NCBI GenBank assembly: GCA_944380845.1
Contig: CALWIU010000041.1
Location: 1-38,546 of the forward strand
Length of the DNA: 38,546 nucleotides
Direction of reading: 5' to 3'
From: an uncultured Clostridia bacterium
GTDB lineage: Bacteria > Bacillota > Clostridia > Oscillospirales > Acutalibacteraceae
In this document: positions 1 through 8,109 of the stretch, piece by piece
How the letters are laid out: each line of letters starts with the position of its first letter
How positions within the stretch are numbered: position 1 is the first letter of the stretch
Made by a program: the position numbers and the translations under genes
The notes under the pieces: generated by a model
Seen by the model: only the letters and a program-made list of their open reading frames with translations
Database searches by the model: none
What the model was told of the DNA's origin: nothing

Positions 1-28
1 AGACTCAATCACTGCGCGACGGCCTTCC

Positions 29-69
29 TATCTGTCTTCCCTCCATGGCGGAGAAGGAGGGACTCGAAC
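29..69. repeat. 41-bp direct repeat, copy 1 (tRNA-Ser 3' end plus flank)
   Basis: This stretch matches 252-292 at 40 of 41 positions; the one difference is C at 44 against T at 267. The shared block contains the tRNA-Ser(GCT) 3' end from the T-loop through CCA, plus about 17 bp beyond it. The copies are offset by 223 bp. Identity stops exactly at the T-loop edge, a usual boundary of att cores used by tyrosine recombinases at tRNA genes. An att-type duplication is an inference; a partial tandem duplication is the alternative. Confidence 0.85.
46..69 (-). pseudogene. Truncated tRNA-Ser 3' end (T-loop to CCA)
   Basis: Read on the minus strand, this gives the T-loop, the 3' half of the T-stem, the 3' acceptor strand, the discriminator G and an encoded CCA, identical to the intact tRNA-Ser(GCT) at 269-359. 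Upstream of the T-loop the sequence is unrelated to a tRNA: the 5' T-stem, variable arm, anticodon arm and acceptor 5' strand are missing. It cannot make a functional tRNA. Confidence 0.8.
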
Positions 70-214
70 TTGCCAGGCAAGCCCTCTTGCGGTGCCCGAA
101 ATTCTTTTCGCTCGCCGTCGCTCGCAAGAATTTCGACCGCTGCGCCTGACTCTGTTCGCTTCATCGCCCACCGGGCGCGCTCACAGAGTCAGCCCGCGCC
201 TTTCGGCGCTCGGG
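69..214. other. GC-rich palindromic stretch between tRNA-Ser 3'-end copies
   Basis: Four inverted repeats follow one another: a 6-bp palindrome at 69-81; perfect 10-bp arms at 97-106 and 126-135; perfect 10-bp arms at 146-155 and 183-192; and a C/G-rich hairpin at 193-214. I see no coding sequence here; the one open frame across it runs on through the antisense of the tRNA. The stretch could be a small palindromic repetitive element or a structured RNA. I do not recognise it as a named family. Confidence 0.6.
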
Positions 215-230
215 TTCGAGTGGATTAAAC

Positions 231-266
231 AAAAAAGAGGGAAGGCAGATTTATCTGTCTTCCCTC
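231..266 (-). terminator. Rho-independent terminator of the tRNA-Ser unit
   Basis: Arms 237-249 and 254-266 form a 13-bp stem with one A·C mismatch in the minus-strand transcript and a 4-nt loop. Six U residues follow (plus-strand A 231-236). It lies directly after the CCA end of tRNA-Ser(GCT). The half of this stem next to the tRNA is part of the 41-bp duplicated block, so copy 1 carries only half of the terminator. Confidence 0.8.
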
Positions 267-268
267 TA

Positions 269-359
269 TGGCGGAGAAGGAGGGACTCGAACCCTCGCGC
301 CGGTTACCCGACCTACGCCCTTAGCAGGGGCGCCTCGTCACCAACTTGAGTACTTCTCC
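269..359 (-). tRNA. tRNA-Ser (anticodon GCT)
   Basis: Minus-strand tRNA with acceptor pairing GGAGAAG/CTTCTCC, discriminator G and encoded CCA at 269-271. The anticodon loop CTGCTAA gives anticodon GCT, which reads AGC/AGU serine codons. The long variable arm of a class II tRNA and a standard TTCGAGT T-loop are present. It lies 47 bp downstream of tRNA-Ser(TGA) with no promoter between them, so the two are probably co-transcribed. Confidence 0.95.
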
Positions 360-406
360 ATGGTAGCGTGATTTATCTATATGAAAGCGAAAAAGCGGTT
401 TTGTTC

Positions 407-496
407 TGGCGGAGAGAGTGGGATTCGAACCCACGGTACCGTGATGGTACGACGGTTTTCAAGACCGTTCCGTTATGACCGCTTCGGTATCTCTCC
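407..496 (-). tRNA. tRNA-Ser (anticodon TGA)
   Basis: Minus-strand tRNA with acceptor pairing GGAGAGA/TCTCTCC, discriminator G and encoded CCA at 407-409. The anticodon loop CTTGAAA gives TGA, which reads UCA and related serine codons. It has a long class II variable arm. It is the first gene after the promoter at 515-543, followed by tRNA-Ser(GCT). Confidence 0.95.
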
Positions 497-514
497 GAAT
501 AAGAAGCGGTTATT

Positions 515-543
515 ACTATATCATATGCCCCCAGATTTGTCAA
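515..543 (-). promoter_or_regulatory. Sigma-A-type promoter of the tRNA-Ser pair
   Basis: Minus strand: -35 TTGACA (538-543), 17-bp spacer, -10 TATAGT (515-520). The start site would fall near 508, about 12 nt upstream of tRNA-Ser(TGA). The consensus -35 and optimal spacing suit a strong stable-RNA promoter. Confidence 0.8.
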
Positions 544-575
544 GGGGAAAATCAATTTTTGTTGCAACTGCCTGT

Positions 576-1097
576 TTAGGCGTCTTCAATCACCAGATGC
601 AGAGGAACCTCAAAAAGTCGGCGTGCCGCTGTCTGTTCGTTCACGCCGGAAGAGTAATCCAGGGTGAGAGTGGGCGTCAGAGTCGTTCCGCTCTGCGCAT
701 GGAAATACAGACGGATCAGCCATTTGCTTGTAATACATTTGCCGTCTGACGCGCGCAGATGCGCCTGTGCGAAGGGCGTATTGTTCGGGTCATCTTCAGC
801 GGGAAGGATTTCCATACGGTCAAAACCCATACCCGAGCAGGAAAGATTGTGAAGTACCGCGTAAAAATCGGCTTCGGTTTTTTCAGCTGAAAAAGCAATC
901 TGCGCCATATACTCGCCGTTGTCGGAAGGGGAAAAGGTTTGCTCGACATTTTCAAACGACAAATTCACACGATTGACCGTTTGAGAAACGACCGCGCCGT
1001 GTTGTTCTTTCGCGGACTGAAAAACGGCAGCACCGGCAAAAACAGCGGTAAGCAGAGCCAAAAGCAAGCATAAAATAAGAATACCGGTTTTTTTCAT
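576..1097 (-). CDS. Small membrane-anchored protein of unknown function
   Basis: A 173-residue protein. Residues 1-27 form a basic start followed by a hydrophobic stretch rich in Leu, Ala and Ile, so it is probably anchored in the membrane by an uncleaved N-terminal helix, or secreted, with the rest outside the cell. The remainder is mixed polar and beta-like, with no cysteine-rich, lipobox or catalytic motif that I recognise. The ATG at 1097 is supported by a GGAGG sequence 7 nt upstream and by a separate promoter at 1128-1156, so it need not depend on the upstream biotin ligase gene. It ends next to the tRNA-Ser promoter. I do not recognise the family. Confidence 0.7.
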   Translation of the reverse strand: MKKTGILILCLLLALLTAVFAGAAVFQSAKEQHGAVVSQTVNRVNLSFENVEQTFSPSDNGEYMAQIAFSAEKTEADFYAVLHNLSCSGMGFDRMEILPAEDDPNNTPFAQAHLRASDGKCITSKWLIRLYFHAQSGTTLTPTLTLDYSSGVNEQTAARRLFEVPLHLVIEDA

Positions 1098-1127
1098 TGA
1101 CGATCCTCCGAAGGTTTCTTCAAGTTT

Positions 1128-1156
1128 ATTGTACGCTTTTTATGCGATGAAGTCAA
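1128..1156 (-). promoter_or_regulatory. Promoter of the small membrane-anchored protein gene
   Basis: Minus strand: -35 TTGACT (1151-1156), 17-bp spacer, -10 TACAAT (1128-1133). It lies just downstream of the corrected end of birA (1179) and upstream of the SD and start at 1097. That position fits an intergenic region and argues that the frameshifted continuation of birA to 1094 is not real coding. Confidence 0.65.
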
Positions 1157-1178
1157 TCGGAAAAATTCTCTTGCGGAT

Positions 1179-2035
1179 TCATTCAGATAGAGGGCGAATG
1201 CTGATTTCTCCTGACTCCAGATATTCTTTTTCCCCGTTTTGATATTCCACCAAAAGACGGCAATCTTTATCGACATCCAGTGCTTTTGCCGGTGTCTTTT
1301 TGCCGGAGCGAATGACCAGAATTTGTTTGCCGAGAACAAAGCAGCGTTCACGATAACGAGCCGGATAGACTTTCTTTTCTTCTGTTTTGTAATATGCAAA
1401 AAACGATTCAAAAAAAAGGCAGCCAAGCGGTTACGGCCATCGGGGCGGATCGTTGGGAAAACAGAGCCTGCGATATGTGACAGTTCCGGGGGAAACCCAT
1501 CGCGCGGGGGATAGACATTTATCCCGACGCCAACAATCAAAAATTCTGCTTGTGAGGTCGCCGGATCGACTGCGCCTTCTGTTAAAATGCCGCAGACCTT
1601 TTTGCCGCTGACAAATACATCGTTGACCCATTTGATGGATGCGCTGCCGGCGCCGGCAATCTCAATCGCTTCGCACGCGGCGACAGCAGCGATGGTTGTT
1701 ACATTTGCGGCGTCACACAGATCGAGACTTTGCGGCCTGAGAAGAATACTGCAATAAACGCCGGTGTCTGCGGGGGAATAAAAGGCTCTTCCCATTCGTC
1801 CCTTGCCGCCGGTTTGTTTTTGCGCCAATAGGACGGTGCCTTCTTTTGCTCCGCCCATGGCGGTCTGACGCAGCAGTGTATTGGTCGATGTTACTTCGCG
1901 CCGGATGGTAAGGGAAAGATCCGGAATCAACAGGTGTTTTTGTATGCCGGTCAGCGTCAGCGGATCATCGTCCATGACCGTAGGCAGCGGCGATTGTTGT
2001 TCGGCAGCTGTTTTGTTATTATGCGTTGTCTGCAA
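1179..2035 (-). CDS. birA: Biotin–[acetyl-CoA-carboxylase] ligase, frameshifted
   Basis: Biotin protein ligase activates biotin to biotinyl-AMP and transfers it to carrier-protein lysines. Visible family motifs are the GGKGRMGRAF biotin/ATP loop and the KWVNDVFVSGKKVCGIL region. There is no N-terminal winged helix, so this is the enzyme-only type without a DNA-binding repressor domain. The best start is TTG at 2035, preceded by GAGGTG at 6-nt spacing; an in-frame ATG at 2062 lies further upstream. The reading frame breaks in an A8 run at 1410-1417. As written, translation leaves the family sequence after RNRLAAFF and runs on to 1094. With one base added, the normal C-terminal domain continues (FFAYYKTEEKKVYPARY, later VEYQNGEKEYLESG) to a stop at 1179. 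It is either a sequencing error or slippage in the homopolymer. Confidence 0.85.
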
Positions 2036-2062
2036 AAGGATCACCTCAGCGCCAAAATTCAT

Positions 2063-2632
2063 TTATCGGTCGATTGTTCTGTGCAGGCGGACATAAGCAG
2101 CAAGGCTTTCCCCTAATTCGTTCAGTGTTTCTTCCAGCTTTTCCGGGTCAAAGCCGTTCAAATTGATCAGACAGGAATCCATAAGCCCGCCCATAATAAA
2201 GGCGACCATGGTTCGCTCCCATCGATTGCTTTTGGCATTGAAGCCGTTTGATTCTGCAATTTTTTCACTGAGGCGCTGTTTTAAATTGTATGAAAACTCC
2301 GGCGCCAGAGGGGAAGAAGCAAGTTTTTGATAAAAAGCAAGATTATCTTTAAAATAGGACACCACAGCGTGGATGTATGCCTGCGGATTCATTGCGATTT
2401 TATCAAGGCTGAGATCATGCACCAGGGATAATATTTCGTCAAACATCTCGTTTTGCCACTGCGTTTTGCAGTCGTATATATCCATAAAATGCAAATAAAA
2501 AGTGCTTTTGTTCACATCTGCTTTTTCGCAAAGTTCCTTGACGGTAATATTGCGGATATCCCGTTCAAAAAGCAGGGACACCAGCGCCGAGTAGATATTG
2601 GTCTTTGTTCGTTTGATTCGTCTGTCCGGCAT
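2063..2632 (-). CDS. TetR/AcrR family transcriptional regulator
   Basis: A 189-residue protein. Residues 10-55 form a TetR-type helix-turn-helix (ITVKELCEKADVNKSTFYLHF is close to the family consensus, with the usual Tyr-x-x-F after the recognition helix). The rest is a helical ligand-binding domain of the smaller TetR_C type. It is first in a minus-strand unit with birA, whose TTG start lies 27 nt past this stop, and has its own promoter at 2665-2693. The M14 peptidase gene is divergent, so autoregulation of the 119-bp shared region is plausible, but I see no clear palindromic operator. The ligand is unknown. Confidence 0.9.
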   Translation of the reverse strand: MPDRRIKRTKTNIYSALVSLLFERDIRNITVKELCEKADVNKSTFYLHFMDIYDCKTQWQNEMFDEILSLVHDLSLDKIAMNPQAYIHAVVSYFKDNLAFYQKLASSPLAPEFSYNLKQRLSEKIAESNGFNAKSNRWERTMVAFIMGGLMDSCLINLNGFDPEKLEETLNELGESLAAYVRLHRTIDR

Positions 2633-2664
2633 TTCAACACTTCCTGTCAGGGATTTTCTCTTCT

Positions 2665-2693
2665 ATTCTATACGCTGCCGGGATGTTTGTCAA
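2665..2693 (-). promoter_or_regulatory. Promoter of the TetR–birA unit
   Basis: Minus strand: -35 TTGACA (2688-2693), 17-bp spacer, -10 TAGAAT (2665-2670). The SD AGGAAG and ATG at 2632 follow. Confidence 0.7.
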
Positions 2694-2751
2694 TCAGAAT
2701 GCGGGCATAAACCCGTAACCCGGCGCATAAGTGTGAAGAGGGGGCGATTTT

Positions 2752-3684
2752 ATGAATATGAGTGTGGTGCCTGTTGATGTGGCATACAGCGGGCAATTGA
2801 CAAGATCCGTTTGCGACGCTTTGTCAGAAACCTATCAGGGGATCAAGTGCAAAGCTGAGGGAAAAAGTATTTCAGGGCAAACGATCCCGGTTTTGTCCAT
2901 CGGGGAGGGCGAGAAAGAAGTTTTTTTCGCGGCGTCTTTTCATGCAAATGAATGGATCACAACGCCTCTTGTTTTAAAGTTTGCAGAGGATTACGCCCGG
3001 GCAATAAAAGACAATACGGAAATTTCCGGGCGCCGTGCAGCCGAGCTTTTTCATGCGGTGCGTCTTTTTGTATTGCCAATGGTCAATCCTGACGGTGTCG
3101 ATCTGGTCAATGGATTTTTACAGGGCGTTCTGCGGGAAAATGCTTCCTATATTGCCGAGCAATACCCGAATGTTCCTTTCCCGGAGGGCTGGAAAGCCAA
3201 TCTGCTGGGAACGGATCTGAATTTAAACTTTCCGGCTGGCTGGCGGTTGGCAAGGCGAATGAAATTTGCCGCCGGCTTCACGACGCCTGCGCCGCGTGAT
3301 TTTGTCGGATTTGCTCCGCTGAGCGCACCGGAAGCGCGAGTCGTTTATGATTTTACCCTTCGCCGTGATTTTTCAATGATCCTGGCTTTCCATACGCAGG
3401 GAAACATCATTTATTGGAAATACGACGACTATGAGCCGCCGATGTCCCGTCATATTGCGCAGATTTTATCTGAAGCCTCCAGCTACCCTCTTGAGCTGAC
3501 CCCGGCATTTTCTTCGCAGGCCGGTTATAAGGATTGGTTTATTAAGAATTATGATCGTCCCGGCTATACCGTGGAATGCGGAATCGGCAAGAATCCGCTG
3601 CCAATCCGTGATTTTTGGAATATATATCGCGCGGTTTTGCCATTGATGGCGGCTGCTTTGGATTCAGCGGCAAAACTTTTGTAG
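2752..3684 (+). CDS. M14 family zinc carboxypeptidase (gamma-D-glutamyl-diamino acid endopeptidase type)
   Basis: A 310-residue zinc peptidase of family M14. The zinc ligands are visible as H64-A-N-E67 (FHANEW) and H214 in FHTQGN; the catalytic Glu is E275 in YTVECGIGK. VNPDGVDLVNG and the DLNLNF segment are also typical. Bacterial members with this VECG(I/T)G(K)NPLP ending cleave gamma-D-Glu–diaminopimelate bonds in peptidoglycan stem peptides, so a role in wall turnover or muropeptide recycling is likely. No signal peptide is seen, so it is probably cytoplasmic. The start is ATG at 2752 after a G-rich SD. The stop is TAG (3682-3684), which shows TAG is an ordinary stop here. It is divergent from the TetR gene. 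Confidence 0.9.
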   Translation: MNMSVVPVDVAYSGQLTRSVCDALSETYQGIKCKAEGKSISGQTIPVLSIGEGEKEVFFAASFHANEWITTPLVLKFAEDYARAIKDNTEISGRRAAELFHAVRLFVLPMVNPDGVDLVNGFLQGVLRENASYIAEQYPNVPFPEGWKANLLGTDLNLNFPAGWRLARRMKFAAGFTTPAPRDFVGFAPLSAPEARVVYDFTLRRDFSMILAFHTQGNIIYWKYDDYEPPMSRHIAQILSEASSYPLELTPAFSSQAGYKDWFIKNYDRPGYTVECGIGKNPLPIRDFWNIYRAVLPLMAAALDSAAKLL

Positions 3685-3710
3685 AAGATCAAAAAGAACG
3701 ACAGAAAATC

Positions 3711-3739
3711 TTGCTTTTTCTTTAGCCTTTTTGTATAAT
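3711..3739 (+). promoter_or_regulatory. Promoter of the glycosidase–peptidase operon
   Basis: -35 TTGCTT (3711-3716), 17-bp spacer, -10 TATAAT (3734-3739). It lies 72 bp before the ATG at 3811. The same unusual TTGCTT -35 serves the converging GH38 operon (18240-18268). Confidence 0.75.
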
Positions 3740-3810
3740 TATAGCAAGCCCTTAACGGCTGCGCCCTGCGGTATGCGGCGCTGCCGATTTTAACAATGAG
3801 GAGTAAAGCA

Positions 3811-5592
3811 ATGGAAGGACCATATCAACTTAAAAAACACAAATGTCGATTTGTCAAGATCCTGCCGCTGTATTCTGATGAAATACCGGAGGAGCTTTTC
3901 TATGCGGTATCGGACAAGCCCGATCTTCGCTCGTTCCCCTATCCGCTGCCGGCATCGCCTTCGGCCTATTTCTGCTCGGCGCAGACATCGGACGGTATTT
4001 GCTGGTACGGTGCGGACAACGGCGTGACTGCTGTGGATCTTGCCGCCGAAAGACCCTCTTTCCGCGTGATGTACTTCAGCGCGGAACGGTATCTGCCGGA
4101 TAATTAGGTAAAATCTTTGTATGCCGCCGGAAGCGTGCTTTGGGTTCAGTGCCGTACCGGTGCGGCGCGCATCGAAATGAAGGAGATATCCTGCGAAGAA
4201 AAAGCAAAGCTGCTATATGCTGAAACCCGCAAAGCGGTTGACCGGCGCGGCATGGTAACCAGCAAGTTTTTGACCGAACCGCGCGTGATCGAGTCGGCGG
4301 TTTCCTATGGGCATTCAGACAATGACGGTTGCTTCACCGCTGCCTTTGCCATCGGTGAGATTTTTCATTATGCTTATAACAAGCGGACAAAGGGTCCCAA
4401 TCATCCCGATACATTAAACGCAAAAGCGGCAGCTAACCGTGCCAGCGAAGCTTGTCTGCTTTTGATGAATATTTCCGGTAGAGGAAACGGCTTTGTCGCC
4501 CGTACCTATCTGGCGCCCGATGAGCCGCTGCCGGACGATGGTCTGTTTTTCCGTAAAACCGAGGACGGAACCGCTGTTTGTCTGGATACCAACGAGGCGA
4601 GAAAGCGGGGAATGGTTGGCTTGAAGGTGAAATCCGACGCCCCGGTGCCTTCGCGTTTGGCGCGTCAGTATCGCTCTTTGGGTTACGACGATGTCGGCAT
4701 TCGCTATAAAGGAGATACCTCCAGCGATGAAGTAACGCTTCATTTCTTGAATATGCGTTATGCCTATGATCTGCTTTGCGATGACGACGAGGAATTGCGG
4801 GAGCTGATTGTAAATTCCTGTAAAAATCTGATGAATCACATCATTGATAACGGGTATATGCTGATGGAAGCGGACGGCAAGCCAACCACTTGGGCGCGCT
4901 GGTATCCCGATTATTTTCAAACGGAGGTCGGCTGGGCGGATGCCTGCCTGAATTCCGCTGAAATTCTGATGTATCTTCAGGTAACCATGCACATTACCGG
5001 CGAGGAAGGCAAATGGCGTGAGCATTATGAAAAGCTCATCCGCACCTATCATTACGACGACTTGCCTTTGCTGCATTATGACCGCTTTTCTCATTATTCC
5101 TATGCGCTTGGAAATGACTGTGCAGAGGAATTGATGTACGGTGACAATATGCTGGCAGTCTGTGCCTTCTGGGGGCTCATTGACCTTGAAACCGATCCGG
5201 TACGCAAGGAAAAATTCCGAAAAGCTCTGCGCACATGGGATCATACCTTGCTGCGTGAAGTAAATCCCGGGTATTTGTACCCCTGTAAACTGGTCTGCCC
5301 GGACTATCCGCTGGATGAAGAAGCGGTGGCAGACTGGTTCTATCATAATAATGTCAGCCGTCTGACGGCAGATGTCAACATGGTTCGCCGCGATCAGCCC
5401 AAGCGCATTCTGTTCGGCGGCAGAGCGGAAACCAGTTGGCTCATGCAGCCGGATGAACTGCGTATTGCGCGATATGACAGCAATTTCAACGCCTATTACG
5501 AGCAAATCGGCGGCAGCTTGCAATCGGTTGAAACCTGCTATGTGTATACTTTTGCCTATTGGACAGGCAAGTATTTCGGATTTATTGATTGA
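3811..5592 (+). pseudogene. Propeller/alpha-helical glycosidase-like protein interrupted by an amber codon
   Basis: One frame runs from ATG 3811 (SD GAGGAG, 7-nt spacing) to the TGA at 5590-5592, broken by a single TAG at 4105-4107 (codon 99 of 594). Residues either side join naturally: the segment before the stop (WYGADNGVTAVDL, YLPDN) and after it (VKSLYAAGSVLWVQ) together form a two-component-regulator-propeller repeat in which LPDN is normally followed by Glu, Asp, Lys or Gln. One base change from GAG, AAG or CAG would give TAG. The C-terminal part (about residues 120-593) is helical, with KGDTSSDEVTLHF and TTWARW motifs like those of (alpha/alpha)6-toroid glycosidase-like proteins; I cannot assign a substrate. 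No signal peptide is seen. It is first in an operon with GH38 and M20 genes. A nonsense mutation, a sequencing error or readthrough are all possible. Confidence 0.7.
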
Positions 5593-5606
5593 GAGGGGCG
5601 AAAAGA

Positions 5607-8084
5607 ATGGAAAACAAAAAAAATATACATCTGATCGGCAACGCCCATTTGGATCCTGTTTGGCTCTGGAAACGAATGGAAGGACAAACTGAAGTTTTAC
5701 AAACTTTCCGCTCCGCACTGGATCGGATCCGTGAGTACGATGATTTTGTTTTTACCTGTTCTTCCGCCGCGTATTATGATTGGGTGGAAAAAACGGATCC
5801 GAAGATGTTCCGTGATATTGTTTTGGCTGTTCGGGACGGACGCTGGGTTCCTGTCGGCGGTATGTGGGTTCAGGCTGATTGCAATATCCCATCCGGCGAG
5901 AGCTTTGCCCGGCAGCTTTTGTACAGCCAGCTGTACTTCTTGGAAAAATTCGGCAAAATCTGCAAAACCGGTTATCATGTCGATTCGTTCGGTCACAATG
6001 CAATGCTTCCGCAGCTTCTCAAACAGGGCGGTATGAATCAATATGTAATGATGCGCCCAAATGAAAAGGAAAACCCGGACATTCCCAAAGGGGTTTTCTG
6101 GTGGGAAAGCCCGGACGGTACCCGCGTTCTGACTTATCGGATCCCAACGGGATACGGCGAGCACGGCAGAGCGGCTTTGGATAAATCAATGAAACTGCTG
6201 CGTGAAATCGCCGCAGAAAAAGATCACAGCATGATGCTGTTTTATGGCGTTGGCAATCACGGAGGCGGTCCGACCCGCGGGGATATCGAATATTTGCAGC
6301 GCTATGTTGAAAAAAGCAGCGATGTGCAGTTTTCGGATCCCACGACTTATTTTGAAGAAGTTATGCAGACCATGGTCGATCTGCCGGTCTGGAAAACGGA
6401 GTTGCAGCACCATGCCAGTGGCTGCTATTCGGCAACATCTCTTGTTAAAACCCAGAACCGCCAGACGGAAAATCTTCTTTATGCTGCCGAGACCTGGGAC
6501 ACCATCGCTTCGCAGCTTGTCAACCGCGCGGCAGAGACAGAACGCTTTGCCAATGCGTGGAAAAAGGTTTGTTTCCAGCAGTTCCATGACATCCTGTGCG
6601 GCTGTTCCATTGTGGAAGCCTATGATGATGTGCGCGATGCCTTCGGCTATGCGAAAACCATTGCTGACGAAACGAAAACCAATGCGCTTTTGCAGATCAG
6701 CAGCAACATCGATACCTGGGTCGAGGGCGTTTCCGACCCCGTCAGCGGAGACGCGCGGCACAACGACGGCGGCCGTGATTTTCTGCGCCCGGTGGTGGTA
6801 TTCAATTCGCTGTCTGTTGCCGTCAAAACACCGGTTCGCGTTCCCTCGCCTTCAGCGCGTGTCTATGATGAAGCGCATGAGCCGGTTCTGTTTTCCAATG
6901 TCCGTTCTTCTGCCTCGAACGGCAGTCATCAGGACACGCTGTTTCTTGCCGAGGTGCCGCCCTTTGGATATCGCACCTATTGGCTTGGCGAAACCGAGGA
7001 CGGCGGCGTAAAAGCCCGTTCCGGTCTAAAGGCAGGGAAGTCCTTTCTGGAAAATGAATTCATGCGCGTAGAATTTGACCGGAAAACAGGTGGCATCAGC
7101 CGACTGCTGGATAAAAAATCAGGTATCGAGTATTGCGGCAATCGCCAGCTTGGCATACCTGTGGTTCTTCGGGACGAGAAAACCGATACCTGGGCGCATA
7201 ATGTCTTTACCTTCGATGACTTCATCGGGCCGATGCAGCTGGAAAGCATGGAGCTTGTTGAAAAAGACGGCGTTCGTGCGGTGCTGCGGCTTCGCTTTGT
7301 GTATGAAAAATCGTATCTTTCCTGCGATTATATTTTGGCGCAATCGGCATCGGTGCTGCGTGTAAAATGCCGCGCTCTCTGGCAGGAAAAATTTACCATT
7401 GTCAAGATCCCCTTTGCGCTCGGCGGCAGTGAACCTCGCTTTACTTCGCAGATCCCCAGCGGTTTCCTGGTTCGTGAACCGGTCGGTACAGAAGAACCCT
7501 GCCAAAAATGGATTGATTTGACAGTAACAGATGACGATGGAAAACGCCGCGGGCTTTCGGTTGTCAACGATAGCCGGTATAGCTGTGACTGCACCGGCAC
7601 AAGGCTTTCGCTTACCGTTCTGCGCAATGTTATTTTTGCCGATCATTATTCCAATCGTCCCCCCGCAGACTTCCGGTATACGGATGAGGGGCTGAGCTGT
7701 TTTGAATACGGTGTTGTTTTGCATGAAGGTGAGGTCTCGCCTTCTGCGCTGACCGCTGAAGCACAGGCGTTTAACATCCGCCCCGATGTCATTCTTGCCG
7801 GCTACCATAAAGGCTCAATGCCGCAAAAGGCCAGTTTTGTAAAAATTGACGCGCCGAATGTGCTTGTCACCGCCCTTAAACTCTCTGAGGACGGGAGCGA
7901 CAGTGTGGTTCTGCGTCTTTATGAGACGGAAGGAAAAGAAAAAACACGCATCAGCGTTATGAGTGAGTTATTAAACTGCGGATTTTATTCTGACCTGACA
8001 GCCAATCAGATCAAAACTTTCCGTATTGATTCGTCCGGACGGGTCTACGATGTCAACTTCCTGGAAGGCATCGACAGAAAATAA
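5607..8084 (+). CDS. Glycoside hydrolase family 38 alpha-mannosidase
   Basis: An 825-residue GH38 enzyme that hydrolyses alpha-mannosides with retention and a zinc-bound active site. Zinc ligands H14 and D16 lie in GNAHLDPVWLW; the nucleophile is D126 in YHVDSFGHN. The VGNHGGGPTRGD and QFHDILCG motifs follow, then the beta-rich GH38 C-terminal domains. ATG 5607 is chosen because an AGGGG SD precedes it; an in-frame TTG at 5589 overlaps the previous stop without a good SD. There is no signal peptide, so it probably acts in the cytoplasm on imported manno-oligosaccharides. It follows the split glycosidase-like gene by 14 bp and precedes the M20 peptidase by 25 bp. A second, longer GH38 of a different subtype lies at 15014-18208. 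Confidence 0.95.
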   Translation: MENKKNIHLIGNAHLDPVWLWKRMEGQTEVLQTFRSALDRIREYDDFVFTCSSAAYYDWVEKTDPKMFRDIVLAVRDGRWVPVGGMWVQADCNIPSGESFARQLLYSQLYFLEKFGKICKTGYHVDSFGHNAMLPQLLKQGGMNQYVMMRPNEKENPDIPKGVFWWESPDGTRVLTYRIPTGYGEHGRAALDKSMKLLREIAAEKDHSMMLFYGVGNHGGGPTRGDIEYLQRYVEKSSDVQFSDPTTYFEEVMQTMVDLPVWKTELQHHASGCYSATSLVKTQNRQTENLLYAAETWDTIASQLVNRAAETERFANAWKKVCFQQFHDILCGCSIVEAYDDVRDAFGYAKTIADETKTNALLQISSNIDTWVEGVSDPVSGDARHNDGGRDFLRPVVVFNSLSVAVKTPVRVPSPSARVYDEAHEPVLFSNVRSSASNGSHQDTLFLAEVPPFGYRTYWLGETEDGGVKARSGLKAGKSFLENEFMRVEFDRKTGGISRLLDKKSGIEYCGNRQLGIPVVLRDEKTDTWAHNVFTFDDFIGPMQLESMELVEKDGVRAVLRLRFVYEKSYLSCDYILAQSASVLRVKCRALWQEKFTIVKIPFALGGSEPRFTSQIPSGFLVREPVGTEEPCQKWIDLTVTDDDGKRRGLSVVNDSRYSCDCTGTRLSLTVLRNVIFADHYSNRPPADFRYTDEGLSCFEYGVVLHEGEVSPSALTAEAQAFNIRPDVILAGYHKGSMPQKASFVKIDAPNVLVTALKLSEDGSDSVVLRLYETEGKEKTRISVMSELLNCGFYSDLTANQIKTFRIDSSGRVYDVNFLEGIDRK

Positions 8085-8109
8085 GTACCAATCGAGAGGA
8101 GTCTTCAGT

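Noticed and set aside
92-349. 85-residue plus-strand open frame across the tRNA region
   Set aside because: It runs through the antisense of tRNA-Ser(GCT), its terminator and the palindromic stretch, with no ribosome-binding site.
4105-4107. Genome-wide recoding of TAG
   Set aside because: TAG ends the M14 peptidase (3682-3684) and the nucleoside phosphorylase (36288-36290) at normal family lengths.
4414-5718. 434-residue minus-strand open frame
   Set aside because: It is antisense to the glycosidase-like gene and GH38 start; it has no SD, and the sense strand encodes recognisable motifs.
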